Source of the DNA: Congregibacter litoralis KT71
GTDB taxonomy: Bacteria > Pseudomonadota > Gammaproteobacteria > Pseudomonadales > Halieaceae
Direction: 5' to 3'
DNA length: 64,000 bases
NCBI RefSeq assembly: GCF_000153125.2
Contig: NZ_CM002299.1
Location: forward strand, 4,195,338-4,259,337
Program-made: the position numbers and the translations under genes
Part shown: positions 9,424 to 19,167 of the stretch, in pieces
How the letters are laid out: each line of letters starts with the position of its first letter
How positions within the stretch are numbered: position 1 is the stretch's first letter
Notes under the pieces: generated by a model
The model's input: only the letters and a program-made list of their open reading frames with translations
Told to the model about the DNA's origin: nothing
Database searches by the model: none

Positions 9424-10166
9424 AAACATTGGTCTTACAGTCACAACGCCCGGGGGTGCTTCCCGCCTGGCAACGGCGTTGCTGCGACTCCGTGCGCGCC
9501 TGGTCCAAGTTGAGGGGCTACGATTACAGCTTTTGCGGAGATGAACTATTCCGGCCCTTGCCGCCGGCTCTGCGGGAGAAACTTCGCATCCAACCTGTAG
9601 TCGCTACGGACCTGGCCCGGCTTCTGCTCATGGGTGAGGCCCTTCGCTCAGGCTATGACCGAGCTATCTGGTGTGATGCGGATCTGTTGATTTTTCGTGA
9701 TTTTGAGCCTTCGGATCTGGATCATAGCTTTGGTCGCGAGGTTTGGGTTCAAGGTCGTGACGATGGCATCCATAGCTATCGCCGCATCCACAACGCATGG
9801 CTTCAATTCACGGCGGACAGTCCCATCCTGCCCTTTTACATTGACCGGGCTACGGCGCTCCTTGAGCGCGTAAAGATACCCGTCGTTCCGCAGTTCATCG
9901 GCCCCAAACTGCTAACCGCTTTGCATAATATCGTCGGCTTCAATGTGCAGGAACGTGTAGGAATGCTCTCGCCGCTGTGTATGCGCGATCTACTAATGGG
10001 CGCGGGACCCGCCCTGACCGAGCTCACCAGCGTGCACGCGCAGGAACTAGCGGCCGTTAACCTCTGCGCAAGTTACGTCGACAAACCTTCCGATGGTGTT
10101 TGCCACAGTGACGATGACTATAGCGCCGCGGTTCGCAAGCTGATTGCTCCGAACTGCCCTCTCTAA
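9420..10166 (+). CDS. putative glycosyltransferase with a DxD motif
   Basis: The 248-residue protein is soluble and has a GT-A-like layout: an N-terminal beta/alpha region, then the metal/nucleotide-sugar motif WCDADLLIF with Asp86-x-Asp88. The arrangement resembles family 8/32-type transferases, but the assignment to a numbered family is uncertain. The start ATG overlaps the stop of the nucleoside hydrolase, so the two are translationally coupled. It converges on the MFS gene with only 3 bp between stop codons. No sugar-nucleotide or polysaccharide genes lie next to it, so the acceptor is unknown. Confidence 0.6.
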   Translation: MKTLVLQSQRPGVLPAWQRRCCDSVRAWSKLRGYDYSFCGDELFRPLPPALREKLRIQPVVATDLARLLLMGEALRSGYDRAIWCDADLLIFRDFEPSDLDHSFGREVWVQGRDDGIHSYRRIHNAWLQFTADSPILPFYIDRATALLERVKIPVVPQFIGPKLLTALHNIVGFNVQERVGMLSPLCMRDLLMGAGPALTELTSVHAQELAAVNLCASYVDKPSDGVCHSDDDYSAAVRKLIAPNCPL

Positions 10167-10169
10167 AAA

Positions 10170-11486
10170 CTAGGCTTGGGTCTCTTGGGGAGCGCCGACG
10201 ATGGGCTCTCCCGTAGCAAACAGCAGCCAGACAATAGCGCCAAACACATTGATCCCCGCGGCGACGACAAAGGTCGCCGTATAGCCGCCGGTCAAGTCGA
10301 CAAGCACTCCCGTGAGAGCCACGCCGACAATCCCCGGCAGGGTGCCACCAATGTTCGTGATACTGAAGAGAACGTCAGCGTGCTTGGGTGCGACATCCAG
10401 ATGGTTGCAGGCAAACCCTGCCCAGGCCATAGATGACACACCAAAGGCCGCACACAGGGTAAACAGTGCCATGCCCGGGGTGCTTGCCTGAGCAGCGAGC
10501 AACAGCATGGCCGCCCCCCCGATCAATCCGCCGCATTGCATGAACTTACGCACAAAGGTCACGCTTATACCCTTGGCGATCCAGCGGTCTGCAACCACCG
10601 CTGACAGATTTCCCGCCAGAAACTGACACACCCATGGGCCTATGGCGAATAATCCGGAGCCCGCAATCGACAGGCCCTGGACGTCCCTGAAGTAGCTGGG
10701 AAGCCAGGCAAGGAACAGGTAAAGCGTCCAGTTGGCGCAAAAGTGGTTGATGAACAGGGCCCAGATAGATGGATGTCGGAGAAACAAGCCCCAGGGTATG
10801 GGCTCTTTGTCATCGGCTTCGGAGTTTTCAAGCTCCGCAAGCAAGGCCCTCTCTTCAGCAGAAATCGTCGGATGTACCGAGGGCTTTGCATGCACGACCC
10901 GCAACCATACAACGGCGAAAAGGAGTCCGGAGGCACCAAAGACAAAGAAAACGCTTTGCCATCCATAAGCGCTTACGAGGAGTCCCGTCGTAGACAGGGC
11001 GAAGATAGTCCCCAAGGGGATTCCCGTTAGATTGACCGCCGCGGCCCGGGACTTTTCCTGTTTGGGAATCCACCGTCCGAGGAGGTTATAAACACCAGGG
11101 AAACTCGCGGCCTCTCCCATACCCATAAGCACCCGGGTAAGTAAGAGCGCTCCAAGCGAGACACCCGCGGCAATGGGTGTCAGGAAGGTGAACAGGGACC
11201 AGCCAATGAGTGCGACCCCCAGGAGCAGCTTGCCTCCATACTTGTTGGCCAACCAGCCCGTAGGGATCATCGCCAGCAGGTAACCCACAAAGAACGACGA
11301 CAGTACATATCCCTTAGTGGTTGCCGACCAACCAAACTCCTCAGCCATGGGGATGATAGCAACGGAGATGTTGACCCGATCGATGTAGCAAATAAACGTG
11401 GCGAGAAAGCAGAAGCCGACGAGGACGTGGCGCTTGGGCCATCGGGATACGCGGCCAAAACCCCGAGCTAACTCTGATTGCGTCAT
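10170..11486 (-). CDS. MFS transporter, anion:cation symporter-like
   Basis: The 438-residue integral membrane protein has about 12 hydrophobic helices. The first helix contains CYIDRVNISVA, a hallmark of the anion:cation symporter branch (glucarate, phthalate and sialate-type carriers). GWLANKYGGK between helices 2 and 3 is the MFS loop motif. The ATG at 11486 is chosen because the longer frame adds 22 polar residues that no family member needs. It probably takes up an organic anion. The downstream neighbour on the same strand is an N-acyl-D-amino-acid deacylase-like gene, so an acylated amino acid is one possible substrate (inference). Confidence 0.85.
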   Translation of the reverse strand: MTQSELARGFGRVSRWPKRHVLVGFCFLATFICYIDRVNISVAIIPMAEEFGWSATTKGYVLSSFFVGYLLAMIPTGWLANKYGGKLLLGVALIGWSLFTFLTPIAAGVSLGALLLTRVLMGMGEAASFPGVYNLLGRWIPKQEKSRAAAVNLTGIPLGTIFALSTTGLLVSAYGWQSVFFVFGASGLLFAVVWLRVVHAKPSVHPTISAEERALLAELENSEADDKEPIPWGLFLRHPSIWALFINHFCANWTLYLFLAWLPSYFRDVQGLSIAGSGLFAIGPWVCQFLAGNLSAVVADRWIAKGISVTFVRKFMQCGGLIGGAAMLLLAAQASTPGMALFTLCAAFGVSSMAWAGFACNHLDVAPKHADVLFSITNIGGTLPGIVGVALTGVLVDLTGGYTATFVVAAGINVFGAIVWLLFATGEPIVGAPQETQA

Positions 11487-11568
11487 GGCGGGTCTCCAAT
11501 ATTGGAATTGCGAGGCCTTATCTATTTGCCTCTTTATTGCACGATTTAACACGCCACGACTGAAGGTT

Positions 11569-11624
11569 CCGCGACTTATGCTCCGCGGCTTATGTTCCGC
11601 GACTTATGTTTCGCGATTTAGGCC
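11569..11624. repeat. 14-bp tandem repeat, about 3.5 units
   Basis: The units ccgcgacttatgct, ccgcggcttatgtt and ccgcgacttatgtt occupy 11569-11582, 11583-11596 and 11597-11610, followed by a decayed copy. The last copy reaches into the stop codon of the downstream amidohydrolase gene (11618-11620). A 14-bp unit would break a frame, and the array lies almost entirely outside coding sequence. Confidence 0.88.
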
Positions 11625-13603
11625 GCGCGTAGCGCTCGACCCAAGGTCTCTTCACCCAAAGCCTTCGTGAACTCGCCATCTTGCCACACGGCGTGTCCGC
11701 GAATCATGACTTCTCGAACAATGGCCGGCGGGCGATTGACCATCTGGTGATGCCCGAAGAGATCCCGGAACACATACTCCCGGGTGTCATTGCAGTCCCA
11801 GTCTCTCAGTACCTCGGGATCAATGAGGACCATATCGGCCTGAGCGCCAAGATCCAGCGTGCCAACATCAATATTGAAGAATTCCGCGGGCTCCCGGGTC
11901 AGGCGCTTCACCATTTTGGCCACCATGGCATCCCCCTGCTGCTGGGCGAGCTTGAGGGACATGAGGTTCCCGTCAAAAAAGGCCATGTTGGTGAGGTGGG
12001 CACCGGAATCGTTGAACCCGGGCAACGCCTGGGGATGCATGAGGTAATCCATGGTTGCGTGATTGCCGATATTCGACACGTCCGCCCAGTAGCGGAAGCC
12101 TTTGTCGTAGCGACGCATGAGAAACAGCATAAAGTCAGCATCGGTTTCGGGACGCACATCGAGGGATTCGAAGGCTTCGCGCTCGGCGTCGGATCGCGCC
12201 TGGGCGCTATCGCCATCCATAAATCGCAGGAGCCGCTGGTGAACCAGATCAAAGGACTCACCGTCCCAGTCTGCCACCGGTGCACCGTCGAAGACCAGTC
12301 GATGAAGGTCCCGGATCACCAGATGATCGGGCATGCCCAGCTTTGCTTTAAAACTCGCCCAGTCGCCCCCGGTGCGACCGTGCATCCAGTCATCGCGAAA
12401 CTGTGACACCCATTGGGGGTCGTGCATCAGGGCATGCCGGCCCTCCACGTCATCGTACTCCAGGGCGATGAGCTGTGCCGTGGAGGGCAGTTCCTCATAA
12501 AGAGGACTCACGATGCCGTCAGACCAGACTCGAAAGTTCGTGCCCAGCGCCTGAAAATGCAGGCTGCCCTTGAATAACCAGCTGTTCATAAGCCTGGCAA
12601 AGCCCAAAAACGCCTTGGTGGCCCGGGGAGCAAGAACAAGCTCCATGGCCGAGAGGGCAGACACTTTGAGCGTTTTCTTGAACAAGCGACCGCTCGTCAG
12701 GGTGAAGTAGAGCAATGCCGTGGCTCGATTCTCAATGATCGGTGTGGTCTGCCATACCCGATTGTGGTTCCGCACGACCTTGAGGAGACGGCGCAGCTCT
12801 TTGAAGCTGGCGAACTGTGTGGGAATGCGCTTGTCCGTGTGAGGCTCGTTCGACAGATAGTGAAAGGGCAGCCCGTCCGTGGAGAGACCGAGGTAGCCCT
12901 GACGCATGGCGCGATCGAGTATGGCCTCCATCTCCTGATACTCCGCTTCCGTGGGGTCACGGCTGATGGCCGCCTCCATTCCCATCACCTCAACGCGGAG
13001 CATGGAATGAGGCACAAAGGCGCCTACATTAGGCCCCAGGGGCATGTCAGCAAAGTGATCCATGTAACCGCCCGTATCCGACCAGCTGATGGCGTCTACG
13101 CACTTTTGCAGTACCGGCTTTGGAATGTTCTCAACACGGGTAAAACAGTCAACGATAGGGTCCTGCCCGCTGTCGTCCCGCTGGTGTCCAAAGCAGGTAC
13201 CGAGGCTGCAGTTACCAAAGAGCACCGTGGTTGTGCCGTGTCGCACGACTTCCGTGAGCCGGGGATCAAGATCAACCTCAAGATCCAGGTGCGTATGAAT
13301 GTCCAGCAGACCGGGCATGAGCCACAGCCCTGTGGCATCGACAGTGCGGCGCGCCGGCCCCTCGGGGAGGGCCGTACCCTTGGCGGCGATACGTCCCCGC
13401 CGCACGGCGATATCCATGCGTCGCGGGGGCTCGCCACTGCCGTCAAACACCGTGGCATTGCGATAGAGAACATCCCAGCTGAAGTCGTCGACCTTCTCCC
13501 GCCAGTCTCTTTCGTTCTCCTGATTCAGCTCGCTGTGACGCGCTTTCTGCTCGTCGTTCTGCCCGTCGTTTTGCCCAAAATTACCGACCAACTCCACCTT
13601 CAT
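11618..13603 (-). CDS. N-acyl-D-amino-acid deacylase-like amidohydrolase
   Basis: The 661-residue protein belongs to the D-aminoacylase/dihydroorotase branch of the amidohydrolases. It has the N-terminal beta-sandwich strand (YRNATVFDGSG), the metal motif LLDIHTHLD, a TTTVLFGNCS segment typical of D-aminoacylases, and a late HLTNM/GAHL segment (FNDSGAHLT). The family hydrolyses N-acyl-D-amino acids or related amides. No clear signal peptide is visible, so it is likely cytosolic. The first 40 residues are polar and contain a 12-bp duplicated NDGQNDEQ stretch, so the true start may lie further downstream. It sits upstream of the MFS gene on the same strand. Confidence 0.82.
   Translation of the reverse strand: MKVELVGNFGQNDGQNDEQKARHSELNQENERDWREKVDDFSWDVLYRNATVFDGSGEPPRRMDIAVRRGRIAAKGTALPEGPARRTVDATGLWLMPGLLDIHTHLDLEVDLDPRLTEVVRHGTTTVLFGNCSLGTCFGHQRDDSGQDPIVDCFTRVENIPKPVLQKCVDAISWSDTGGYMDHFADMPLGPNVGAFVPHSMLRVEVMGMEAAISRDPTEAEYQEMEAILDRAMRQGYLGLSTDGLPFHYLSNEPHTDKRIPTQFASFKELRRLLKVVRNHNRVWQTTPIIENRATALLYFTLTSGRLFKKTLKVSALSAMELVLAPRATKAFLGFARLMNSWLFKGSLHFQALGTNFRVWSDGIVSPLYEELPSTAQLIALEYDDVEGRHALMHDPQWVSQFRDDWMHGRTGGDWASFKAKLGMPDHLVIRDLHRLVFDGAPVADWDGESFDLVHQRLLRFMDGDSAQARSDAEREAFESLDVRPETDADFMLFLMRRYDKGFRYWADVSNIGNHATMDYLMHPQALPGFNDSGAHLTNMAFFDGNLMSLKLAQQQGDAMVAKMVKRLTREPAEFFNIDVGTLDLGAQADMVLIDPEVLRDWDCNDTREYVFRDLFGHHQMVNRPPAIVREVMIRGHAVWQDGEFTKALGEETLGRALRAA
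13548..13571. repeat. 12-bp tandem duplication at the 5' end of the deacylase gene
   Basis: Two 12-bp units (tgctcgtcgttc, tgcccgtcgttt) encode the Asn-Asp-x-Gln repeat near the N-terminus of the deacylase-like protein. The frame is preserved. Confidence 0.65.
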
Positions 13604-13706
13604 CTCCTGTGAGCTTTCTGACGATAGTTGCCGTCCGAACCGAGAAGAGTAACCATGCTCTGTCTACAAACCAAGCATCTTTGCCTGGCAATTTTCTGGA
13701 GCCCCC

Positions 13707-15176
13707 ATGTCCATCCCTTTTGACAACAGCTTTGCCGCCCTGGGGTCGCCCTTCAGCACCGCCCAAAGCCCTGATCCCGTGAAAAAACCGTCGCTGATTA
13801 CAGTGAACGATGAGCTGGCGAAGCAATTGGGCATTGATCCCCGGTGGCTCGCCTCCCGGGAGGGCGTGGACGTGCTCGCGGGCAATCGCGTGGCGGCGGG
13901 CTCCCAGCCCGTCGCCGCTGCCTACGCCGGCCATCAGTTTGGTCACTTCAATCCCCAGTTGGGGGACGGCAGGGCCGTACTCCTCGGCGAAGTTGTCGAC
14001 GACCAGGGACAGCGCCTTGACCTGCAACTGAAGGGCAGCGGACGCACCGACTGGTCCCGGGGTGGTGATGGTCGCTCACCCCTGGGGCCCGTGCTGCGCG
14101 AATACCTCGTCAGCGAGGCCATGGCGGCCCTGGGCGTGCCCAGCACCCGGGCCCTGGCGGCCGTCACCACGGGCGAGCCCGTTATGCGCGATGGCTTCGA
14201 GCCGGGCGCGATACTCACCCGGGTGGCATCAAGCCATCTGCGCGTCGGAACCATGCAATACTTTGCTGCCCGGGAGGACCGGCAGTCCCTCGCCACCCTC
14301 GTTTCCTATGTCCTCGAACGCCATTATTCCGATAAAGTCGATGCCGAAAACCCGGCACTGGCCCTCCTGGAGTGCGTCATTTCGGCGCAGGCGCGCTTGA
14401 TTGCCCGCTGGCAGCTTCTGGGTTTTGTCCACGGCGTGATGAATACGGACAATATGCTCCTTTGCGGGGAGACCGTGGATTACGGCCCCTGCGCTTTTAT
14501 GGAGGAATACCACCCGGACACCCTGTTCAGCTCCATCGACCAACAGGGACGCTACGCCTATAGCAACCAGCCGGGCATCGCCCACTGGAATCTTGCGCGC
14601 CTGGCAGAGGCACTCCTGCCCCTGATCAATGACGACACCGACACCGCGGTGGGGCAGGCCAAAAAAGCCCTTTCCCAGTTCCCTATGCTGCTTGAACAGG
14701 CCTACCAGGAGGGCCTCGGCAAAAAACTGGGGCTCAGTGAGATGACCGCAGCGGACAACAAACTCGCCGACGAGCTTTTTGCGGCGCTCCAGGAGGATCA
14801 GGCGGACTTCACCCTGGCCTTTCGTTTTCTGGCCGATGCAATAAAACCCGATGCCGCCCAGAGCGGTGCGGGAGAGCTGTTCTCCCCGGGCAAGCAGCTT
14901 CTGGAGTGGCTACCCCGCTGGATGCAGCGCCAACAGTCGGACACGGTCGATCCAGAAGAGCGGCAGGAGCGCATGTTTGCCGCGAATCCCGCGTTTATTC
15001 CCCGCAATCATCTGGTCCAGCGGGCCATTGAAGAGGGCGAAAAGGGTGACTTCGCACTGTTCCATCGCCTGCTCGAGCGCCTGGCCCTCGCGACGGACTA
15101 CAGCCCGGACGACAGAGATCTCGCCCTCCCCGCACAGCCGCAGGAACGGGTCCTGCGCACGTTCTGCGGGACCTGA
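13707..15176 (+). CDS. selO: SelO/YdiU protein adenylyltransferase (pseudokinase fold)
   Basis: The 489-residue protein matches the SelO (UPF0061) family along its length. Family motifs seen are GHQFG at 75-79, the KGSGRT nucleotide loop at 109-114, HGVMNTDN for the catalytic loop and DYGP for the metal-binding loop. SelO transfers AMP from ATP to protein hydroxyls and is linked to redox stress. The C-terminus ends in TFCGT, with Cys487 at the position where some homologues have Cys or selenocysteine. A GGAG ribosome site precedes the ATG. It is monocistronic as far as can be seen. Confidence 0.95.
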   Translation: MSIPFDNSFAALGSPFSTAQSPDPVKKPSLITVNDELAKQLGIDPRWLASREGVDVLAGNRVAAGSQPVAAAYAGHQFGHFNPQLGDGRAVLLGEVVDDQGQRLDLQLKGSGRTDWSRGGDGRSPLGPVLREYLVSEAMAALGVPSTRALAAVTTGEPVMRDGFEPGAILTRVASSHLRVGTMQYFAAREDRQSLATLVSYVLERHYSDKVDAENPALALLECVISAQARLIARWQLLGFVHGVMNTDNMLLCGETVDYGPCAFMEEYHPDTLFSSIDQQGRYAYSNQPGIAHWNLARLAEALLPLINDDTDTAVGQAKKALSQFPMLLEQAYQEGLGKKLGLSEMTAADNKLADELFAALQEDQADFTLAFRFLADAIKPDAAQSGAGELFSPGKQLLEWLPRWMQRQQSDTVDPEERQERMFAANPAFIPRNHLVQRAIEEGEKGDFALFHRLLERLALATDYSPDDRDLALPAQPQERVLRTFCGT

Positions 15177-15252
15177 AGCGACGCTCCCCGTATAATCGCT
15201 ATCATTCTCCTCACAACTCTCGCAGTTAACACAAGCACGGAAGGCACACGCG

Positions 15253-16878
15253 TTGAGCACCGAATTCTTTGGCAAAACTCTCTCCGGCCCCTTCACGATT
15301 CCCTCGGGCATCGTGACCACTGCGCCGTCGATTATTCAGTACTTTTTTGACCGGGTACCGGAAGTTGGCGTGATCACCACAAAAAGCATCGGGTTAGCCC
15401 CGCGGGCAGGGAATCGGGAGCCCGTGTACTCGCAGTATGCGCCGGGCTGTTTTGTGAACGCCGTGGGCCTTACGAACCCGGGTGCAGAAGCGGCGCTGGC
15501 GGGTATCAAGGGCCTCAGGGTCCCTGATGATCGCTTTCTCCTGACGTCGATCTTTGGAGGTAGCGTGGAGGAGTTTGTCGAGGTCGCCAGGCTGCTGGCG
15601 CCTCACTCCGACGGACTGGAGCTTAATCTCTCCTGCCCCCACGCCAGCGGCTATGGCATGGCCATGGGTCAGGACCCGGTGGTAGTGGCGGAGATCGTCG
15701 CGGCGGTGAAGGCCGCGGTGGACATCCCGGTGATCCCCAAACTGACGCCTAACACCCCCGATATCGGCGCCATTGCCAAAGCCGCGGCGGATGCCGGGGC
15801 CGACGGGTTCTGCGCCATCAATACCGTGGGCCCCGGCTACACCAGTTCCCATGGCGAGCCGGTGCTGTCCAATGGCGTCGGCGGCATGTCGGGAAAGGGC
15901 GTGCTGCCCATCGCTCTGAAGTGTATCCGGGAAATTCGCGAAGTCAGCGATCTGCCCATCGTGGGCTGCGGCGGTTTCTCCAGCGCCGCGGATGTCGACG
16001 AAGCCATGAAGGCAGGTGCGAACGTCGTTGGTGTCGGATCGGCGCTTACGGGCATGAACAGCGAAGAGATCGGCGCCTACTTTGTGCAGCTGGGCAAAGA
16101 TCTGGACACACACAGCGGTTTCGCCGAGGCCATGATTCGCTATGACATCGACATGGATTTTGAGCCCGTCACTCTCGTGGAAAACCGACGGGTGTGCGAG
16201 GACATCGGTCTGCTGACCTTTGATCGCCCCATCAATGTCCAGGCCGGTGAGTTTATCTATCTGTGGATACCGGGCCTGGGAGAAAAGCCCTTTTCAGCCC
16301 TGGTGGACGACCCCTTCACCCTCGTCGTGATTGACGTGGGGCAGTTTACCCACGCCCTCATGGATCTGACGCCGGGTACGGAAGCCTATGTCCGCGGCCC
16401 CCATGGCGTGCCCGTATCGCCACCGGAAGGCGCCCATATCATGGCCGTCGCCGGGGGCACGGGTCTGGCCGCGGTTTACCAGATCGCCCGGGATTTCGGA
16501 AACGCTGAATTCTTTATCGGCGCCCGCAGCGAAGATCGCCTGTACTTTCTTGACGAATGCGAGGAAGTGGCCCAGGTGCATGTGGCGACGGACGACGGCA
16601 GCCGCGGCTATCACGGTCGCGTGACGGAGATGCTCCGCGAACGCCTGGCCGCCATGAGCGCTGCCGACCTCGAGAAGATCGTGTTTTACAACTGCGGGCC
16701 CGAGCCCATGGTGCGCGCGGCCATTACCGTGGAACGGGAGTTCGTGTCCGAGGCACAGATTCTCAGTGCGGTGGACTACATGACCAAATGCGGCGTGGGA
16801 ATCTGCGGCGCCTGCGCGACGCCCGACGGACGGCGCATCTGTGTCGACGGTCCCTTCCTCAGCGGCCTCAACCCCTAA
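15253..16878 (+). CDS. pyrD: fused dihydroorotate dehydrogenase (class 1B PyrD) and PyrK electron-transfer subunit
   Basis: This single 541-residue chain contains two normally separate proteins. Residues 1 to about 295 are a class 1 dihydroorotate dehydrogenase with the substrate loop VGLTNPG and the catalytic Cys128 in NLSCPH. Residues about 300-541 are the PyrK reductase: an FAD-binding barrel, the NAD segment AVAGGTGLAAV, and a [2Fe-2S] site formed by Cys513, Cys518, Cys521 and Cys530 (C-x4-C-x2-C-x8-C). The enzyme should couple orotate formation to NAD+ rather than quinone. The start is TTG with a GGAAGG ribosome site about 8 bp upstream. Most gammaproteobacteria use the class 2 quinone-linked enzyme instead. 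Whether that enzyme is also present elsewhere cannot be seen here. Confidence 0.9.
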   Translation: MSTEFFGKTLSGPFTIPSGIVTTAPSIIQYFFDRVPEVGVITTKSIGLAPRAGNREPVYSQYAPGCFVNAVGLTNPGAEAALAGIKGLRVPDDRFLLTSIFGGSVEEFVEVARLLAPHSDGLELNLSCPHASGYGMAMGQDPVVVAEIVAAVKAAVDIPVIPKLTPNTPDIGAIAKAAADAGADGFCAINTVGPGYTSSHGEPVLSNGVGGMSGKGVLPIALKCIREIREVSDLPIVGCGGFSSAADVDEAMKAGANVVGVGSALTGMNSEEIGAYFVQLGKDLDTHSGFAEAMIRYDIDMDFEPVTLVENRRVCEDIGLLTFDRPINVQAGEFIYLWIPGLGEKPFSALVDDPFTLVVIDVGQFTHALMDLTPGTEAYVRGPHGVPVSPPEGAHIMAVAGGTGLAAVYQIARDFGNAEFFIGARSEDRLYFLDECEEVAQVHVATDDGSRGYHGRVTEMLRERLAAMSAADLEKIVFYNCGPEPMVRAAITVEREFVSEAQILSAVDYMTKCGVGICGACATPDGRRICVDGPFLSGLNP

Positions 16879-16904
16879 AAAAACTGAAAAGCCGGCGGAG
16901 GTAA

Positions 16905-16934
16905 AAGCAGTCTGAACTCATGATCAGACTGCTT
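16905..16934 (-). terminator. rho-independent terminator of the molybdenum hydroxylase operon
   Basis: A perfect 11-bp inverted repeat (aagcagtctga at 16905-16915, tcagactgctt at 16924-16934) has an 8-nt loop. Read on the minus strand the stem is followed by a short T run (TTTTA). It lies just downstream of the minus-strand oxidoreductase stop and between two convergent genes, so it may also slow plus-strand transcription. Confidence 0.75.
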
Positions 16935-16950
16935 CGCCTGCCCCATTCCC

Positions 16951-19167
16951 TCAGGCCAGGGTCTGATCTTTCACCGGCAGGTGACGGATACGTACGCCCG
17001 TCGCGGCATACACCGCGTTGAGCACCGCGGGAGCCGCCACGGCAATCGTAGGTTCCCCCACGCCGCCCCAGAAGCCCCCCGAAGGCATAACACTGACTTC
17101 CACCTCAGGCATTTCTGCGAGCTTGAGGGAGGGATAGCTATCAAAGTTCTCCTCCACGACACGACCCTCTTCCACGGTGCACTCGCCATAGAGCGCAGCG
17201 CTCAAACCGTAGACAAAGGATCCCCCGACCTGCGCTTCAATCTGCTGGGGATTCACCGCAAACCCGGGATCCGTCGCCGCCCAGATTTTCTTCATCTGCA
17301 GCTTGCCATCCACCACCGCCGCTTCGGCGCAGGCCGCAACATAGCTGCCAAAGGCCTTGCAGACCGCCAGACCCAGACCGTGGCCCTCCGGCATTTCACG
17401 ACCCCAGCCGGCTTTTTTGGCCACTTCCTCAAGTACCGTTAGGGCGAGGGGACTCTCCTTAAGCAGCCCGCGACGATACTCCAGGGGATCGACGCCGGCC
17501 TTGCGAGCCAGCTCATCAACAAAACTCTCCATGTAGAACACGTTTTGATTAATGTTCACCCCCCGCCAGAATCCCGGCCGAAGATGGGTGTTGCGCATCG
17601 CGTGATCCGCCAGAAAGTTAGGCATGGAGTAAATCATCGAGTGATCACCCTCGGGCGCCACGGACTGAAAAACCACGGGATCCTTCTCCGGCTTATCGCC
17701 CAGAGCGGGGCGGAAAAACGCGAGAATGGATTGACCGGAGATGCGCATATGCAGCGCGTCGAGTTTGCCGTCCTCATCCATGGCCGCGGTCATGCGGCTG
17801 CGCGTAATGGGGTGGTAATAGCCACGACGCTGGTCTTCTTCACGACTCCAGAGCAACTTCACGGGCGTACCGGGCATCTGTTTGGCAATCGCCACCGCCT
17901 GATCCACAAAGTCATGGGCGCCGCGGCGACCAAAACCACCCCCGAGAATCATCCGATGCACTTCGCACTGCTCCGGGAACAAACCCGCCGCCGTCGCCAC
18001 GGCCTCAAGTGCCGCCTCGCCGTTCTGCGTGGGCACCCAGGCCTCGCAACGCGCCTCGGTCCACAAGGCCGTGGCGTTCATGGGCTCCATGGGCGCGTGG
18101 TTCTGAAAGGGGTAGCTGTAGTCAGCGGTGAGGGTATTGTCGGAGCTGGCCAGGGCAGCGAGGGCATCGCCCTGTTCATTGCCCACAAAGGCGTCATCGG
18201 CAGCGAGACCCTCTTCGAGCATAGCCTGGATACTTTCGCTGTTGACCTTGCCGTCCTCGCCGGTTTCCCATTCGATGGAGACCGCATCGAGGGCCTGTTT
18301 TGCCTGCCACCAGCTATCCGCCACGACGGCCACCGCGTTGTCGCTGACCTCCAATACTGCGCGGACGCCAGGCATATCCTTCGCTTTGCTGTCATCAAAG
18401 CTGCGGCGCTTTCCCGTGTGTACGGGGCAGGCATGGATGGCGGCATGGAGCATGCCCGGGAGCATGACGTCGGCACCGTACTGCAACTTGCCGCTGACCT
18501 TGTCCCTGGTATCAAGGCGCGCCGCGGGCGTGCCCACGAGGCTCCAGTCCTTGGGATCTTTGAGAGTCACCGCATCCGGTGCGCTGAGGGTCGCGGCCGT
18601 GGCGGCCAGCTCGCCGTAGGTCATGGTCGCCCCGCTGGGCGTATGAGTTATCACGCTGTTTTTTGCGGTGCATTCCCCTACGGGCACACCCCACTCCCGC
18701 CCCGCCGCTGCCAGAAGCAGTTCCCGGGCCAGGGCACCGCCCTCGCGGACGTATTGATGACTGCCGCGGATACCGCGACTGCCGCCCGTGGCGAAGCTGC
18801 CCCAGACACGGTTGCGGGCAAGACTCTCCGCCGGCGATGCAAACTCCCAGCTCACCTTGTCCCAGTCGCACTCAAGCTCTTCTGCAACCAGCTGGGCAAG
18901 CCCGGTTAATGTTCCCTGGCCCATTTCTGCGCGGGCAATGCGAATAGTGACCGTATCGTCGGGGTCAATGAGGACCCAGGCGTTAACTTCCGTGGCACCG
19001 TCCTGCGCCACCGCCGGAGCGCTGCCCAGGGGCAACTGCATGGCCACCATGAGGCCCGCGCCCGCCGTGGCGGAGCCGACGACGAAGCGTCGACGACTGA
19101 TGTTCACCACACCCGATGCCTGCTCTTCAGTATTCGGGGTCTCGCCCAGGAGTTTTTTAAGGTTCAT
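16951..19167 (-). CDS. molybdopterin-binding subunit of a xanthine dehydrogenase-family hydroxylase (IorB-like)
   Basis: The 738-residue large subunit resembles the isoquinoline 1-oxidoreductase beta-subunit group. It begins with a Tat signal, SRRRF followed by a hydrophobic stretch, so the holoenzyme is probably exported to the periplasm. [20 protein letters not shown] and the active-site Glu in GVGEP near the C-terminus are the cofactor and catalytic motifs. The family hydroxylates N-heterocycles or oxidises aldehydes using water. Its start overlaps the stop of the [2Fe-2S] subunit by 4 bp (ATGA), so the two form one operon, closed by the terminator at 16905-16934. No FAD subunit is present, which fits the two-subunit Ior type with an external electron acceptor. 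Confidence 0.92.
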   Translation of the reverse strand: MNLKKLLGETPNTEEQASGVVNISRRRFVVGSATAGAGLMVAMQLPLGSAPAVAQDGATEVNAWVLIDPDDTVTIRIARAEMGQGTLTGLAQLVAEELECDWDKVSWEFASPAESLARNRVWGSFATGGSRGIRGSHQYVREGGALARELLLAAAGREWGVPVGECTAKNSVITHTPSGATMTYGELAATAATLSAPDAVTLKDPKDWSLVGTPAARLDTRDKVSGKLQYGADVMLPGMLHAAIHACPVHTGKRRSFDDSKAKDMPGVRAVLEVSDNAVAVVADSWWQAKQALDAVSIEWETGEDGKVNSESIQAMLEEGLAADDAFVGNEQGDALAALASSDNTLTADYSYPFQNHAPMEPMNATALWTEARCEAWVPTQNGEAALEAVATAAGLFPEQCEVHRMILGGGFGRRGAHDFVDQAVAIAKQMPGTPVKLLWSREEDQRRGYYHPITRSRMTAAMDEDGKLDALHMRISGQSILAFFRPALGDKPEKDPVVFQSVAPEGDHSMIYSMPNFLADHAMRNTHLRPGFWRGVNINQNVFYMESFVDELARKAGVDPLEYRRGLLKESPLALTVLEEVAKKAGWGREMPEGHGLGLAVCKAFGSYVAACAEAAVVDGKLQMKKIWAATDPGFAVNPQQIEAQVGGSFVYGLSAALYGECTVEEGRVVEENFDSYPSLKLAEMPEVEVSVMPSGGFWGGVGEPTIAVAAPAVLNAVYAATGVRIRHLPVKDQTLA

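Noticed and set aside
11569..11624. CRISPR-like array
   Set aside because: The repeats are 14 bp and directly adjacent without spacers, so this is a tandem duplication.
12764..13612. A 282-residue plus-strand open frame
   Set aside because: It is antisense to the D-aminoacylase-like gene and has no supporting ribosome site or motif.
17545..18909. A 454-residue plus-strand open frame
   Set aside because: It is antisense to the molybdopterin subunit gene, His/Arg-rich, and lacks any family pattern.
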